DNA from: Neorhizobium galegae
GTDB taxonomy: Bacteria > Pseudomonadota > Alphaproteobacteria > Rhizobiales > Rhizobiaceae
NCBI RefSeq assembly: GCF_017877055.1
Contig: NZ_JAGIPG010000008.1
Span: 1-64,000, forward strand
Length of the DNA stretch: 64,000 nt
Reading direction: 5' to 3'
The notes beneath the pieces are model-generated. The model was not told the origin of the DNA. It ran no database searches and saw only the letters and a program-made list of their open reading frames with translations. Within the stretch, counting starts at the first letter, position 1; every line of letters starts with the position of its first letter. A program made the position numbers and the translations under genes. Positions 49,068-58,111 of the stretch are shown here, piece after piece.

Positions 49068-49084
49068 GTCTCTATTATAGAGAC
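49068..49084. promoter_or_regulatory. 17-bp palindrome over the -10 of the 49109 gene
   Basis: GTCTCTAT-T-ATAGAGAC is perfect (eight-base arms). It covers a TATTAT -10 that lies 16 bp after TTGTAT, so a bound protein would block the promoter. A partial TGTCTCTTG copy lies just upstream. Confidence 0.55.
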
Positions 49085-49108
49085 ATATTCAATTAAACCT
49101 GGTGACGC

Positions 49109-49672
49109 ATGGAAGAGATCGAAGAAACAATCGAGAGCATCTTTGGCGAACGCGAGTGGACCTCTGAGGAGCTGGCGGCGGAACTGAAGAAGGGATTAGA
49201 CGAGTTGGGCTGGACGCCGGTCGAACTGGCGGATCGGATGACATCGTTGGGCGACTACCGTCCGTACAAAACGATTCTTCGCGGCATTCATCGAGCCCTA
49301 GCGAATGAAATCAAGGTTCCCGGTGAACTTCTGGCTCTGGTGAAACTGGAAGGGCATTACAAGCGCCGTCTGAAGCGAACCTACGACGATCTCGACTGGA
49401 CGCGGTTGCCCGACGGTAGCTGGACCGCCAAGACGGAAGGCTTCGTCATCACTCTACTCCCGAAAACGAAGGGTCGGTGGAAGGTTCACATGACCCACGT
49501 CGATTCCGGCTATTCACCTTCGTGGCCTCGCTGGCAGGAAAGCCTCGACCAGGCGAAAGCAATGGCCTGGATGACACTCGACAATGCGATCCACTGGCTG
49601 GCAGAGGTCGAGCGGGATCGGGCGGCCGAGCGACAGCGCAGTCCTCGTCGTGCTATCAATCTTGACGACTGA
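49109..49672 (+). CDS. Probable DNA-binding protein, 187 aa
   Basis: Residues ~17-75 have EELAAELKKGLDELGWTPVE then LADRMTS ... TILRGIHRAL, a helix-turn-helix-like pattern. The rest is a basic, beta-rich segment with TKGRWKVHMTHVDSGYSPSW. It directly follows the 17-bp palindrome and may repress itself. Adjacent to Abi-alpha, 84 bp downstream, so it may be its regulator. Confidence 0.6.
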   Translation: MEEIEETIESIFGEREWTSEELAAELKKGLDELGWTPVELADRMTSLGDYRPYKTILRGIHRALANEIKVPGELLALVKLEGHYKRRLKRTYDDLDWTRLPDGSWTAKTEGFVITLLPKTKGRWKVHMTHVDSGYSPSWPRWQESLDQAKAMAWMTLDNAIHWLAEVERDRAAERQRSPRRAINLDD

Positions 49673-49683
49673 AGAAGTCATGG

Positions 49684-49699
49684 CAATTCAATTGAATTG
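49684..49699. promoter_or_regulatory. 16-bp palindrome before Abi-alpha
   Basis: CAATTCAATTGAATTG is a perfect palindrome, followed 13 bp later by TACAAT, a likely -10. It differs from the plasmid dyad and from the 17-bp palindrome upstream. Confidence 0.4.
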
Positions 49700-49756
49700 G
49701 TTGGCCTCTGATACAATATGCAAGCGGAGATTTAACCCGGAAATCGGAGGTCAGAC

Positions 49757-50545
49757 ATGACAGACCCGCAGGCTATTGTCGCTTCCGGCGTCGCAGTGGC
49801 TCAAGCCGCAGGAACCCTTCTTCCGGACACCGTTCGACAAGTGGATAAATTCGGAACTGACGTTGCGAAGACAACACGTCTTCTTCTGTTCCCTTTCCAG
49901 CTTGTCGGCGCGATGCAAGATCGTTTGGAATCGTATATCGACCGCGCCATCCGGCAGGTTCCGCAGGAACGTAGGATTGACCCTGTGGAATCCATCGCTT
50001 TACCTATCGTTGAGAAGCTCCGTTTCCAGCCTGAAGGCGATCCGATAACGGAGCTGTTTATCCAGCTCCTTTCAAGAGCCATGGATGGGGAACGTGTTGG
50101 AGAAGCGCACCCTGCATTTTTCAGCGTCATCACCCAGCTGGCTCCCGATGAACTGATCTTTTTGCAAGATTTCGCCAGTCGGGAGGAAACCGTAATCATG
50201 TCACCTGTCGGGAAGAAGGTTTACCCCGATCCGGCATGGCGAAAAGCGCGGCTCGATAAGTGCGATCTTGCGGTCGAGGTCAGGAAAGAAGTTGAAGATG
50301 AGACGTTCGGCTACGAAGCTTTGAGCCAACCGGAACTCTTCCCGGTGTACCAAGAGCATCTGCAACACCTCGGATTGATCGAATATCACAATGCGAACGA
50401 ACGCTTTCGAAAGCTCGAATTGAAGGTACGCGATGACAATGAGCTGTCGGTTTTTTCAATGAAGCTCACGCATTTTGGTAAGCTGTTTCTGAAGGCCTGC
50501 TCCAAGGGAATGGTGGTTTCTCCCGACGCTGTTGAGGTCGAGTGA
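49757..50545 (+). CDS. Abi-alpha (DUF4393) family protein
   Basis: 262 aa with GGAGGTCAGAC before the ATG. An N-terminal helical region (TRLLLFPFQLVGAMQDRLES) is followed by VESIALPIVEKLRFQPEGDP, ELFIQLLSRAM and HPAFFSVITQLAPDELIFLQ, which match DUF4393/Abi-alpha proteins named for abortive infection. The mechanism is unknown for the family. Likely preceded by its regulator and followed by a DUF982 gene 7 bp away. Confidence 0.75.
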   Translation: MTDPQAIVASGVAVAQAAGTLLPDTVRQVDKFGTDVAKTTRLLLFPFQLVGAMQDRLESYIDRAIRQVPQERRIDPVESIALPIVEKLRFQPEGDPITELFIQLLSRAMDGERVGEAHPAFFSVITQLAPDELIFLQDFASREETVIMSPVGKKVYPDPAWRKARLDKCDLAVEVRKEVEDETFGYEALSQPELFPVYQEHLQHLGLIEYHNANERFRKLELKVRDDNELSVFSMKLTHFGKLFLKACSKGMVVSPDAVEVE

Positions 50546-50552
50546 GGAAGGC

Positions 50553-50825
50553 ATGCCGGGCGAAGCCATGCCGATCACGCCGGTTCAGATAGCTTGGGGA
50601 GATTACTCCACGTTATCTACTGTCTTTGACTTGGCGGATTGCCTCATGCAGCAATGGCCGGGTCCGACTGACGGAGATGGCTATCTGACGGCACTGATGG
50701 TCTGTGGTGCCGTCTTGGCCGGAAGCGAGGACGATGTTCCGGAGGATGCCCGCGTTGCCTTCATCGAAGCTGCCTATGAAGCGGGCCTATCGGTGATGGG
50801 AGATGACGACGGCCCTGACTTTTAG
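50553..50825 (+). CDS. DUF982 protein, 90 aa
   Basis: ATG at 50553 with GAGGAAGG; an upstream TTG (50532) and a downstream ATG (50568) are possible. PVQIAWGDYSTLSTVFDLAD ... WPGPTDGDGY ... ARVAFIEAAYEAGLSV fits DUF982, a short rhizobial family of unknown function. It lies directly after Abi-alpha. Confidence 0.75.
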   Translation: MPGEAMPITPVQIAWGDYSTLSTVFDLADCLMQQWPGPTDGDGYLTALMVCGAVLAGSEDDVPEDARVAFIEAAYEAGLSVMGDDDGPDF

Positions 50826-50861
50826 GGTAGTTTTATCCGTTCTTTCACCCTCTCATTCTGA

Positions 50862-50887
50862 GGTCCGATAATGAAAGTTATTGGACC
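50862..50887. repeat. Inverted repeat between DUF982 and the 51009 gene
   Basis: GGTCC-ATAA ... TTAT-GGACC with a short central loop. No T-run, so it may be a protein site rather than a terminator. Confidence 0.35.
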
Positions 50888-51008
50888 CTAGCGACCTGAG
50901 AAACGCATATGAGGCGTTGGAAGCGAAGGCGTTTTAGCTTCAACTGGGATTCCAGAGCCCAGCATTTCCGGTATGATCGACATCCGTTGTATCGAGTGGG
51001 ATTGCCCG

Positions 51009-51608
51009 ATGACTGAACTGCACGCCGAGCACATCAACGCACTGTCGAGCCTGATTATGTCTCGGATGATCTATCGTAGGCTGCGCAATCGACCGGACCT
51101 GATCGAGCAGGTTGCTGCCGGTCTCGAATCCGAGATCAAGGCGCTCGATCCCGAAAAGGTTGCGAGTTACGCGCATGAATGGCTCCAGGTTCTTCGCGAT
51201 CCGGACAAGCTCAAGGCGGTCATGACCGGCTCCGGTGAAAATGATCTGTGGCTTCGAAAGAGCAAGCCGTTTCATGCCTCGGCCGTCGGCCTCGATTTCA
51301 CTGACGTCGAATGGCGCAAGCGTATGCGACAGGCTGCCAGGAGGATCGCGGAGAAGGAAGTCAAGCACGGTCGTATATGGTCGATCTCGGGGTTCCAGAT
51401 GTTCACCGCCTATCCGAGCCCGGAAAGCAGCAAAGCGTTCTGCTCGTTCGAGGAAATCAAGAAGATGTCCGGACGAGACGGGGTATTGGTTCTGCGAGCA
51501 ATGCAGGCAAGGAGAATCCGGTCATATCGTCGGTCAGACGTTGAAGCATACGCGGCTCGTCAAGCAGAAATCGATCAGCTTCTGACCGAGATCGGCGCGG
51601 CGGAATAA
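51009..51608 (+). CDS. Hypothetical protein, 199 aa
   Basis: ATG at 51009 (MTELHAEHINALSSLIMSRM); 50973 gives 12 more residues. Neither has a strong ribosome-binding site. Mostly helical and basic toward the end; QAARRIAEKEVKHGRIWSIS and KMSGRDGVLVLRAMQARRIR suggest nucleic-acid contact but no known domain. Confidence 0.55.
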   Translation: MTELHAEHINALSSLIMSRMIYRRLRNRPDLIEQVAAGLESEIKALDPEKVASYAHEWLQVLRDPDKLKAVMTGSGENDLWLRKSKPFHASAVGLDFTDVEWRKRMRQAARRIAEKEVKHGRIWSISGFQMFTAYPSPESSKAFCSFEEIKKMSGRDGVLVLRAMQARRIRSYRRSDVEAYAARQAEIDQLLTEIGAAE

Positions 51609-51679
51609 TACGCCGCCATCTTGCGTAGTCCCCTACCCTGATCCTATCAATCATGGATCGAGGGAACGGGGGAAGTAGA

Positions 51680-52537
51680 GTGGACTATAAGCTAGAAAAA
51701 CCGGTCAGGATCAGCACAAAGAGCCCGCACCAGAATCTTTACTCGTGGTTTATCGAAGAGCTGGACCCCGCCACGAAGAAGATCAGTCCGAACTACGTGC
51801 CCTGGGGCTGGAGCCTGTATTTCGATGCCAAGGATTTGACCGTAGTCAGATCGCTTGAATTCGAGACCGACAAGAAGAGCGACGTGAACGAGCACATCCA
51901 CGGTCGCCTAGCCCCTCAGACCTCTGATCGCCGGGCTGCGGCCAACTATTCATTTTTTGGCACCAACAGGAAGATCGAGAGCTTCACGCTGCGGATTGTG
52001 AAATCCAAGGACGACCAGGAAAGTTTCCACGTATTCGGGTCACCCAGCTATGAGCATGAGTGGGATTTCGAAAACCTCCTGCAGAACGATACCGTCGAGG
52101 TGGAGATCGTGCTGCCTGCCAGCCGCTTCGAACGCATTGCGAGCTTTATTGAATCCGGCAATCCGAAAGCCGTCGTGACCTTGGGCGGGGTCCACGGGTT
52201 TTACTCGGAATGGTCGCCATCGATCCGGACAACTGACATCAAAATTCTGGCGAACCTGAGTGATCAGAAGGTCGCGAAGGAAGACGCGGCCGAGATCGAT
52301 CCTCCAGTGTTGGGGAAGATCGGTTCCTTCGCCTTCCGGCTGCTGAAGGGCGAGGGTGCGACCGGCAAAATCAAAGCTGAAGAGACGGAAGCTGATCCGC
52401 CGTCGATTTTTGAGGAGAGGCCAGTGTTACCGGCACCTTCGGTTGATCTTTCCAGCCTCGAAAAGAAGCTGTCGAAGCTGACCCTGCCGCTATGGATCGC
52501 AGTAGGGTTGCTCGTCGTCGGCCTCTTCATGCGCTGA
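51680..52537 (+). CDS. Tail-anchored hypothetical protein, 285 aa
   Basis: GTG at 51680 has GGGGGA six bases upstream; an ATG at 51653 is the alternative. Beta-rich N-terminal ~190 residues, a polar linker, and one C-terminal membrane helix (LTLPLWIAVGLLVVGLFMR), so the bulk should face the cytoplasm. No family recognised. Convergent with the next gene. Confidence 0.6.
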   Translation: MDYKLEKPVRISTKSPHQNLYSWFIEELDPATKKISPNYVPWGWSLYFDAKDLTVVRSLEFETDKKSDVNEHIHGRLAPQTSDRRAAANYSFFGTNRKIESFTLRIVKSKDDQESFHVFGSPSYEHEWDFENLLQNDTVEVEIVLPASRFERIASFIESGNPKAVVTLGGVHGFYSEWSPSIRTTDIKILANLSDQKVAKEDAAEIDPPVLGKIGSFAFRLLKGEGATGKIKAEETEADPPSIFEERPVLPAPSVDLSSLEKKLSKLTLPLWIAVGLLVVGLFMR

Positions 52538-52569
52538 GATGCGTCCCCGGTGCCAAGGATCGCGGCTTC

Positions 52570-52803
52570 CTATCGATCTGCATCGTCTAATTCGTCGGAG
52601 CGCGGCCAGTCCGTCGCATCATATATCGCCAGAGCTTCGAGGATAGCAGCTTTCGCTTGGGCGAGGTCCTGCCGGGTCAGTGAGGGGTCGGCAAGGATGC
52701 CGTGGCCGTTCACAAAGCAGGTTCCAAGGATTTCCTTGGTTGTGATGAAGGCGTCTGCGATCTTGTCGGATGCCGCTTTTGCCTGCTCGATCTTGTTTGT
52801 CAT
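52570..52803 (-). CDS. Hypothetical protein, 77 aa
   Basis: Helical, Ala-rich (AKAAILEALAIYDATDWP). It overlaps the upstream gene by 4 bp. No domain recognised. Confidence 0.5.
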   Translation of the reverse strand: MTNKIEQAKAASDKIADAFITTKEILGTCFVNGHGILADPSLTRQDLAQAKAAILEALAIYDATDWPRSDELDDADR

Positions 52804-53552
52804 GGCTTCCGCTCCTTTGGCTGTGGCACTCGGTTGTTGCGGGCAATCTCATCTAAGTTTTCGTCCGCGTCCAGATGGAGCATTTCGATAACCTGGGTAT
52901 CGGACAGATGGCCGGTGGCCCACGAAAAGAGAACGTCGTGAACAGTTCCGGGGTTTTCGGCGTCAAAGATCGTGACTGCCGGATTATGCGGAAACTGGTG
53001 GTAGTCGCCTAACTGCTGCGCCAAAGCCTCGGCCGCTGCCTTGCGCCGGTCGGCGTCGATCTTCTCGGCTTCGTCCAGGCTATCGAAACCGAGACTTACG
53101 CGGTCGAACCAATCTCGCGGCAAAGCCTCGATCTGAAAAAGGCGCTTGGCCTCGGCGTCAACGTGGCCGCTGAAATCCTGCCAGCGCCATTCCGCCTCGC
53201 TCATGGCCTGATCGGCTGCAACGCCCTCTGTCGCCTTCTGATGAGCGAATATGGCGAATTGCTCGATGGTCCAAGACAGTTCCGGCCGATCAGCCGAAAC
53301 GGCTTCATTGTCGAAAACGTCAAAGCATGAATGAAAGTCTTCCTCTTCGGTCTGCTCCATCAGGCCATCTGAAACCCATGCGGACACGTCAAGAACGTTG
53401 TTCGCCAGCTTCTCCCGGTCGATATCGAGGAACCACTTTTCGCGGCGCGACCCTTCAACCTGTGCGCCGGTTACGGCGTAAACCTCGCGACGACCGGGAT
53501 AAGGTGATTCCCAGTCAGTGGTCGGTTCAACTTTGAGGGTTGCATTACTCAT
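52800..53552 (-). CDS. Hypothetical protein, 250 aa
   Basis: ATG at 53552 with AAGGAGCGGCATC upstream; the longer frame has no ribosome site. Acidic, Glu/Asp/Ala-rich (DEAEKIDADRRKAAAEALAQ). No domain recognised. It follows the DUF29 gene by 26 bp. Confidence 0.6.
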   Translation of the reverse strand: MSNATLKVEPTTDWESPYPGRREVYAVTGAQVEGSRREKWFLDIDREKLANNVLDVSAWVSDGLMEQTEEEDFHSCFDVFDNEAVSADRPELSWTIEQFAIFAHQKATEGVAADQAMSEAEWRWQDFSGHVDAEAKRLFQIEALPRDWFDRVSLGFDSLDEAEKIDADRRKAAAEALAQQLGDYHQFPHNPAVTIFDAENPGTVHDVLFSWATGHLSDTQVIEMLHLDADENLDEIARNNRVPQPKERKP

Positions 53553-53578
53553 GATGCCGCTCCTTAGGCCAGTTGCCG

Positions 53579-54067
53579 TCACCAGTAGACCCTGTGGACC
53601 TCTGGAAGGGTTTCGAGGATGATCTGCCTTGCCTCGTTCGGATGCATTTCCGGATCGATCAGCTGGTCGATTGATAGGGGACACTGTTCCACAAGCGGAG
53701 GAAGGATTGCCCCATCCTCCTGCAGGATCACGACAGCTGTCTGCCAAGCTCGCCGCCACAGAGGCTGCAGATTGACATGAGCTGCCAGACCGTCGTCGAG
53801 GGAGACGTCGATGCTGCCTTTCAGGGTGAAGGCTTCGTCGTACCATGGACGCCGGTCATCACCTGGAGGCGCGATAGTGATTTTGATCAGCGCCGCCATC
53901 AGGCGCATCAACAGGATGGATAGTTCGGTGACTTCCCTGCGACCGGCCGCCTCGATCTCGTCGGCCAGGTGCTTCACATCGAGATTATGTGCCTCACGCG
54001 GAAGCGTTCGCAGCAAACCTGCCTGTTCTTGGGTCCAGCGGATGAAGTCGGTTTCGTAGGTGGTCAT
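53579..54067 (-). CDS. DUF29 family protein, 162 aa
   Basis: ATG at 54067; the longer frame starts with TTG. YETDFIRWTQEQAGLLR, DVKHLADEIEAAGRREVTEL, LMRLMAALIK and W...A.. match DUF29, a helical family of unknown function that is frequent in cyanobacteria and proteobacteria. It lies in a minus-strand operon after the 130-aa gene. Confidence 0.75.
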   Translation of the reverse strand: MTTYETDFIRWTQEQAGLLRTLPREAHNLDVKHLADEIEAAGRREVTELSILLMRLMAALIKITIAPPGDDRRPWYDEAFTLKGSIDVSLDDGLAAHVNLQPLWRRAWQTAVVILQEDGAILPPLVEQCPLSIDQLIDPEMHPNEARQIILETLPEVHRVYW

Positions 54068-54119
54068 GCCAGTTTTCAAACTCGCGGTAGTGACGAACCG
54101 TGATGACGCTCTTGGACTG

Positions 54120-54512
54120 TCAGGCAGCGTGATCCATCTCAGGGATCAGAGGTGTCCAGACCTTCATCAGATAATTCAGGCGCTCCTGTAGGAATTTAGC
54201 GACTTCAGGTTCGTCAGCACGTGTAACGGGAACGACGTGGGCAGCGATAGTTCCTCGACGTTGCTGAACATAAAACAAGCGCAGCGTCCCGGGGGTTTCG
54301 ATATCCTGGCCTGTGAAGTTTGGCTCTTCACTCCAATCGAAACGAAACAGAAGGTTCATGTCAGGATCGAGCCCGACGCTCATGCCCAGCGCCTTCAGCT
54401 CCGGTGGAGGTGAAGAGATTTCAGCTACGAAATCTTGCCAGTTAACGAAATCGTGCGAGACCTCGTTATCCCAGCAATAATAGGGGTGTGTGATTTCCCA
54501 CAAATGCTTCAT
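54120..54512 (-). CDS. Hypothetical protein, 130 aa
   Basis: MKHLWEITHPYYCWDNEVSH ... alpha/beta, Trp-rich. GAGGAATAGAC precedes the ATG, and the GTATAC palindrome lies 24 bp upstream. Probably first of the operon that includes the DUF29 gene. Confidence 0.55.
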   Translation of the reverse strand: MKHLWEITHPYYCWDNEVSHDFVNWQDFVAEISSPPPELKALGMSVGLDPDMNLLFRFDWSEEPNFTGQDIETPGTLRLFYVQQRRGTIAAHVVPVTRADEPEVAKFLQERLNYLMKVWTPLIPEMDHAA

Positions 54513-54535
54513 GTCTATTCCTCTTCAAACCTGAA

Positions 54536-54555
54536 TATAGGTGTATACATCTATA
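54536..54555. promoter_or_regulatory. GTATAC palindrome, copy 1
   Basis: TATAGGTGTATACATCTATA is palindromic at all but two symmetric positions. It is followed by TACGTATACATT, an overlapping GTATAC half. It resembles the site at 63526-63545. It should control the gene at 54512. Confidence 0.55.
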
Positions 54556-54573
54556 TACGTATACATTCAATCG

Positions 54574-55245
54574 CTAAATGCCGAGAGCTGATGTCTTTCT
54601 ATCAGCAGCCCATTCAGGTCCAGAGCGCTGTCGTAGGGATTTGAAAAAGTCGGCCGGGCCTGCTTCCTGGATCGTCGTCATGGCCTCACGGTACTTGGTG
54701 GCGCGAGGGATGATGTATTCCGCCCACTGATCAGGGGTGAAGGTGAAACGCTCATCCTCTCCTTCCTGATTGATGCCGAGAATGATCGGCACTTCCTCAT
54801 CGTCGATGAAGGCACACACTTCGAGGGTGCCCATCATCTTGGCGTCCTCGTTGATGTAGAAATACCAGGAATCCTTCTGCATCCGTTCGAACGGCGCATT
54901 CAGGACCTCCCATACCGGGGGACCATCCCAAAAGCGGGTGGTCGGAAGAACAGTCGCCTTTAGCTCCGGCGCATAGGCAAGTGCGGTCATGCTTCCAACA
55001 GGGCCGATGTCCAACTGATCCTCGCCCCAGACAAACAGTGCCTTCGCGGCCTCGATAGCATCGCGAGCGACACACATCTGGTCAGCAGCCATCGTATAGA
55101 GCGAGGCTGCAGCCTCGTTTTCCTTCTCCTGCGCCGTGTCATGGAAATGGGTGGCAAGGTTGAAGGCCTGGGTCTTGGTGTGATGGATCAACCTGTCCAG
55201 GTTCTCGATCATTTCCCTTGTCTGGTCCTGGGTGATCTCAGCCAT
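54574..55245 (-). CDS. Hypothetical protein, 223 aa
   Basis: Helical N-terminal half (NLDRLIHHTKTQAFNLATHF), acidic middle and a basic end. It overlaps the 494-aa gene by 8 bp with GGAGAACCCCG before the ATG. No family recognised. Confidence 0.55.
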   Translation of the reverse strand: MAEITQDQTREMIENLDRLIHHTKTQAFNLATHFHDTAQEKENEAAASLYTMAADQMCVARDAIEAAKALFVWGEDQLDIGPVGSMTALAYAPELKATVLPTTRFWDGPPVWEVLNAPFERMQKDSWYFYINEDAKMMGTLEVCAFIDDEEVPIILGINQEGEDERFTFTPDQWAEYIIPRATKYREAMTTIQEAGPADFFKSLRQRSGPEWAADRKTSALGI

Positions 55246-56722
55246 CGGGGTTCTCCTGCTTCTGCTGGATCGCCTTCAACGCGATCCCTTCTGATTCCGT
55301 GACTTCGCCGTAGTCCTGTGCCTTCGCGAGGAAATCTTCCGCCGTGATTTTGAGGAAGTATGCCGCTCTGACGGGACCAATTTCGCCTCGACGCCAAGCG
55401 TCGATGATGTCGCGCTCGAAGTCCTGCGGATTGTCGGCCGCGTTCCACACCTCATCGCCAAAAAGAGTTTTGTCGGTTGAGATGAAGCTCTCCGGGTGAG
55501 GTGCCGGAGGCGGACCTTCCGGCACGACCATAGGGCCAGCCTCGGCGCGGTTTTCTGATTGAGGGATGTAGTAGGTGCTGGGAGGCGGGATACGGTATTT
55601 TGAAGCAACCGAGGCCATCGTATCACCCTTGCCGAGGTGGACGATCTTACGGGCTTCAGATTCATCGATCATTCGCTTGGACCAGTTCCAAAGCGTATCG
55701 AAGAATTCAACATTGCGAGCGTGGATGTCCGCATGATGGCTCGACAGGGCTTTCTTCCACCGACGCTGAAGATTGCCTTTACGCGAGAACTCGTAGAGTT
55801 CCGGCCATGGAATGTTCGCGACGATAGCGCGAGCTTCCATCTCCTCGACGGTGATGCCGAGATGGGCGGCGGCTTCCTCATAGCCGAAAGCATTGTCGCT
55901 CCATGCCTGCAGGACAAAGCGCTCATAGCGAGGTTCGCCCGGCGCAGGTCGGGTTGGCCTCTGCTCGCGGAACATCGCCGCGCCCTGCTTGATCAGCTCG
56001 AACGCCTGGTCCTGAGACATGTACCCGGCATCAGGCCAACTGCCCCATTCCTCGGAATGCCAAAAGAACGGGAGCTGTTTTCCGTCGTCTGAACCGCCGA
56101 TTTCGATCTTCCACTCCGCGCCACGAGCACGGAAATAGAAGAAATGGCCGTCGATCTGACCGTGGGCTTGAACAGGAGCCATACCGAAAATGCCGATGAC
56201 CCGGATACCGTCCGCGATATGGTTCGGTCCATCGTTGCCAACCAGGTCAGAAATCGTTTCAGGTTCTGGCTGTTCCAGGATCGCGCTCAGTAAAGCCTGC
56301 TGGCGGCTCTCCATCTCAGTCCGAAGGATAGCCGCGATCTCTTCGACAACGCGCTTGTTGGACCCAAAGTCGCCGGAAAGGGAATAGGCTTTAGCTCCTT
56401 CGAGGGAGGACCAGTCACGCTCTCGGTTGACGTCGATCACGACGATGGGCCGTCCCGGCTCCATGGCATCGGGGTCAAATGGACTGGCATCAACCACGAT
56501 AGCGGGATACCAGCATTCCTGGATCGAGCGGATAGGAACCCGGAAATTGACCAGAACCCTAACGATGCTGTTGTTTGTTACAGGCTTCAGGGCTGCCACG
56601 ATGTCGCTGATGAGCACCGAGCGTTGCTGATTAGATTCCGGCAGGAAGCGAACCTCACCGTCGATGAACTCGAACCGTCTATCCTGCGTCGCTTCCCATT
56701 GAAGGAACTGATCTAGCGTCAC
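55238..56722 (-). CDS. Uma2-like domain fused to a large unknown region
   Basis: 494 aa, GTG start with GGAGACTGATC. Residues 1-140 match Uma2/DUF820 endonuclease-like proteins (MTLDQFLQWEATQDRRFEFI, DGEVR, VVIDVNRERDW), but the usual PD before the first strand reads PAI and the Glu strand reads VIDV, so the catalytic core looks degenerate. Residues ~150-494 are unlike Uma2; AAAHLGITVEEMEARAIVAN and VASKYRIPPPSTYYIP look DNA-binding or linker-like. Possibly a regulatory or inactive nuclease fusion. Confidence 0.6.
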   Translation of the reverse strand: MTLDQFLQWEATQDRRFEFIDGEVRFLPESNQQRSVLISDIVAALKPVTNNSIVRVLVNFRVPIRSIQECWYPAIVVDASPFDPDAMEPGRPIVVIDVNRERDWSSLEGAKAYSLSGDFGSNKRVVEEIAAILRTEMESRQQALLSAILEQPEPETISDLVGNDGPNHIADGIRVIGIFGMAPVQAHGQIDGHFFYFRARGAEWKIEIGGSDDGKQLPFFWHSEEWGSWPDAGYMSQDQAFELIKQGAAMFREQRPTRPAPGEPRYERFVLQAWSDNAFGYEEAAAHLGITVEEMEARAIVANIPWPELYEFSRKGNLQRRWKKALSSHHADIHARNVEFFDTLWNWSKRMIDESEARKIVHLGKGDTMASVASKYRIPPPSTYYIPQSENRAEAGPMVVPEGPPPAPHPESFISTDKTLFGDEVWNAADNPQDFERDIIDAWRRGEIGPVRAAYFLKITAEDFLAKAQDYGEVTESEGIALKAIQQKQENPDG

Positions 56723-56724
56723 GA

Positions 56725-57123
56725 TCAGTCTCCAATTGGCGTATAAGTGCCAGCCAGGGAGACGCCATTTCGCTCCGGAAGGCCGGAAACGACCACGTCG
56801 CCATTTTCCTGCCTGCTGATCTCGATGACGTAACCGGCCAAGCCAGCGACCAACCGGCCATCTTGAGATTTGCGCATGTAGAGCGGGATCGATTTCCGGA
56901 TGTCGCTGTAGTCCTGTCGATCAGCAATGATGAACATCACAAGGGCAGTGTCTGTCGGCTGAGGTCGATGAGCTGGAGCGATTTCGAGCGCGCATTGGTA
57001 CTCAGCGGCGCAGGGTCCCTGATAGGAATAGCTGCCCACGAATGCGGGCCTTCTCCCGTCTGCTGCCAAGGCGGGCACAGAGGAAAGAACAGTAGCGATA
57101 ATGGCGGGAAGCAATCTGATCAT
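56725..57123 (-). CDS. Secreted hypothetical protein, 132 aa
   Basis: MIRLLPAIIATVLSSVPALA is a signal peptide. The mature part has two cysteines close together (GPCAAEYQCALE) and beta-rich content. It overlaps the next gene by 4 bp. No family recognised. Confidence 0.6.
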   Translation of the reverse strand: MIRLLPAIIATVLSSVPALAADGRRPAFVGSYSYQGPCAAEYQCALEIAPAHRPQPTDTALVMFIIADRQDYSDIRKSIPLYMRKSQDGRLVAGLAGYVIEISRQENGDVVVSGLPERNGVSLAGTYTPIGD

Positions 57124-57368
57124 GGCTCCTCCTCTTCCACGACCGTGACACCCAATTTATAGGCAGCGCTGATGAACTTGCTGGTCGCCTCTCTCGTGCC
57201 GATCTCGGGAGCTTCCCAATTGGACTTCAAAGGCATGAAGCCTGCGTCGCGAGCGCATTCCGTCAGATCAGCAAACTCCTCAGCTGCGAGTGAGGGAGCC
57301 TCGATCTTTGCACGGATGATGCCACCCGACGTATCCTTCAGCCAAATCAGCTTGGCGGATTTATTCAT
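57120..57368 (-). CDS. Hypothetical protein, 82 aa
   Basis: Begins MNKSAKLIWLKDTSGGIIRA at the ATG at 57368 and overlaps the previous gene. It shares AKLIW and a GVTVVEEEE-like end with the gene at 33781, so a small shared family is likely. Confidence 0.55.
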   Translation of the reverse strand: MNKSAKLIWLKDTSGGIIRAKIEAPSLAAEEFADLTECARDAGFMPLKSNWEAPEIGTREATSKFISAAYKLGVTVVEEEEP

Positions 57369-58110
57369 GCTCACTCTCCTGATCGCGAAACTCGGTCTCG
57401 AAACCGGCCGCCCTTACTTCGTTGCGCCATGCCACGATGTCCTCGCCGCCCTTGGGTGCGGTCCAAGTTTCTCCATCGATGGCAAAGCCAAAAATGGTGC
57501 CAAGGCGCTCCACCAGCAGACGCTCGTCCTCGGAGAGGTCGAGGGGATAGCTTAGGCGTAAGGCACCGACCGGCTCTTTCATCCAGGTCGCGACAATCTT
57601 CTTGTACTGATCGAACGCCTTCTGGGTCTCGGCCTTCCAAACGGGTCCTCCGAGATCGCGAAGCAGGTGAAATGCCTCGTCGACCTCCCCTGCCCCGGCC
57701 AGCTGCTTGCCCTGCTCAAGAAGCCGCTTCTGATCAGCATCCAACGCCGCTCGGTCCAGTGACCGGACCATCTCTTCGACGGCAATCGTCGTTTTGTCTT
57801 TCGCGACTTCCTGTTCCAGGGGTTCCTCAAGCGGGTTGCCGTGCTCGATCTCGCATCCGATCTTAGCTAAGGCCTCACGAAGGGCTGCGACGGCATTTAC
57901 CGATGAAACTGCGGTTCCTGGTCCGGGAACCGACCAAACCCCGGTGAGAGCGCCCAACGCACGCTGCTGCCCTGTGCCTTCCACTTCAAAACCGAGATCG
58001 CCAGCGACTTGCTCGATCTCTTCGATCTGGAACGGGAACATGCGAGGGAACTGAACGGCCAAGGCCGGATGTCCGTCCTTCTCCTGCCAAGCCACTGTGA
58101 TCGTCTTCAT
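57361..58110 (-). CDS. Hypothetical protein, 249 aa
   Basis: ATG at 58110 (MKTITVAWQEKDGHPALAVQ). It contains PFQIEEIEQVAGDLGFEVEG and a later FGFAIDGETWTAPKGGEDIV, related-looking halves suggesting internal duplication. Soluble; no family recognised. Confidence 0.6.
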   Translation of the reverse strand: MKTITVAWQEKDGHPALAVQFPRMFPFQIEEIEQVAGDLGFEVEGTGQQRALGALTGVWSVPGPGTAVSSVNAVAALREALAKIGCEIEHGNPLEEPLEQEVAKDKTTIAVEEMVRSLDRAALDADQKRLLEQGKQLAGAGEVDEAFHLLRDLGGPVWKAETQKAFDQYKKIVATWMKEPVGALRLSYPLDLSEDERLLVERLGTIFGFAIDGETWTAPKGGEDIVAWRNEVRAAGFETEFRDQESEHE

Positions 58111-58111
58111 G

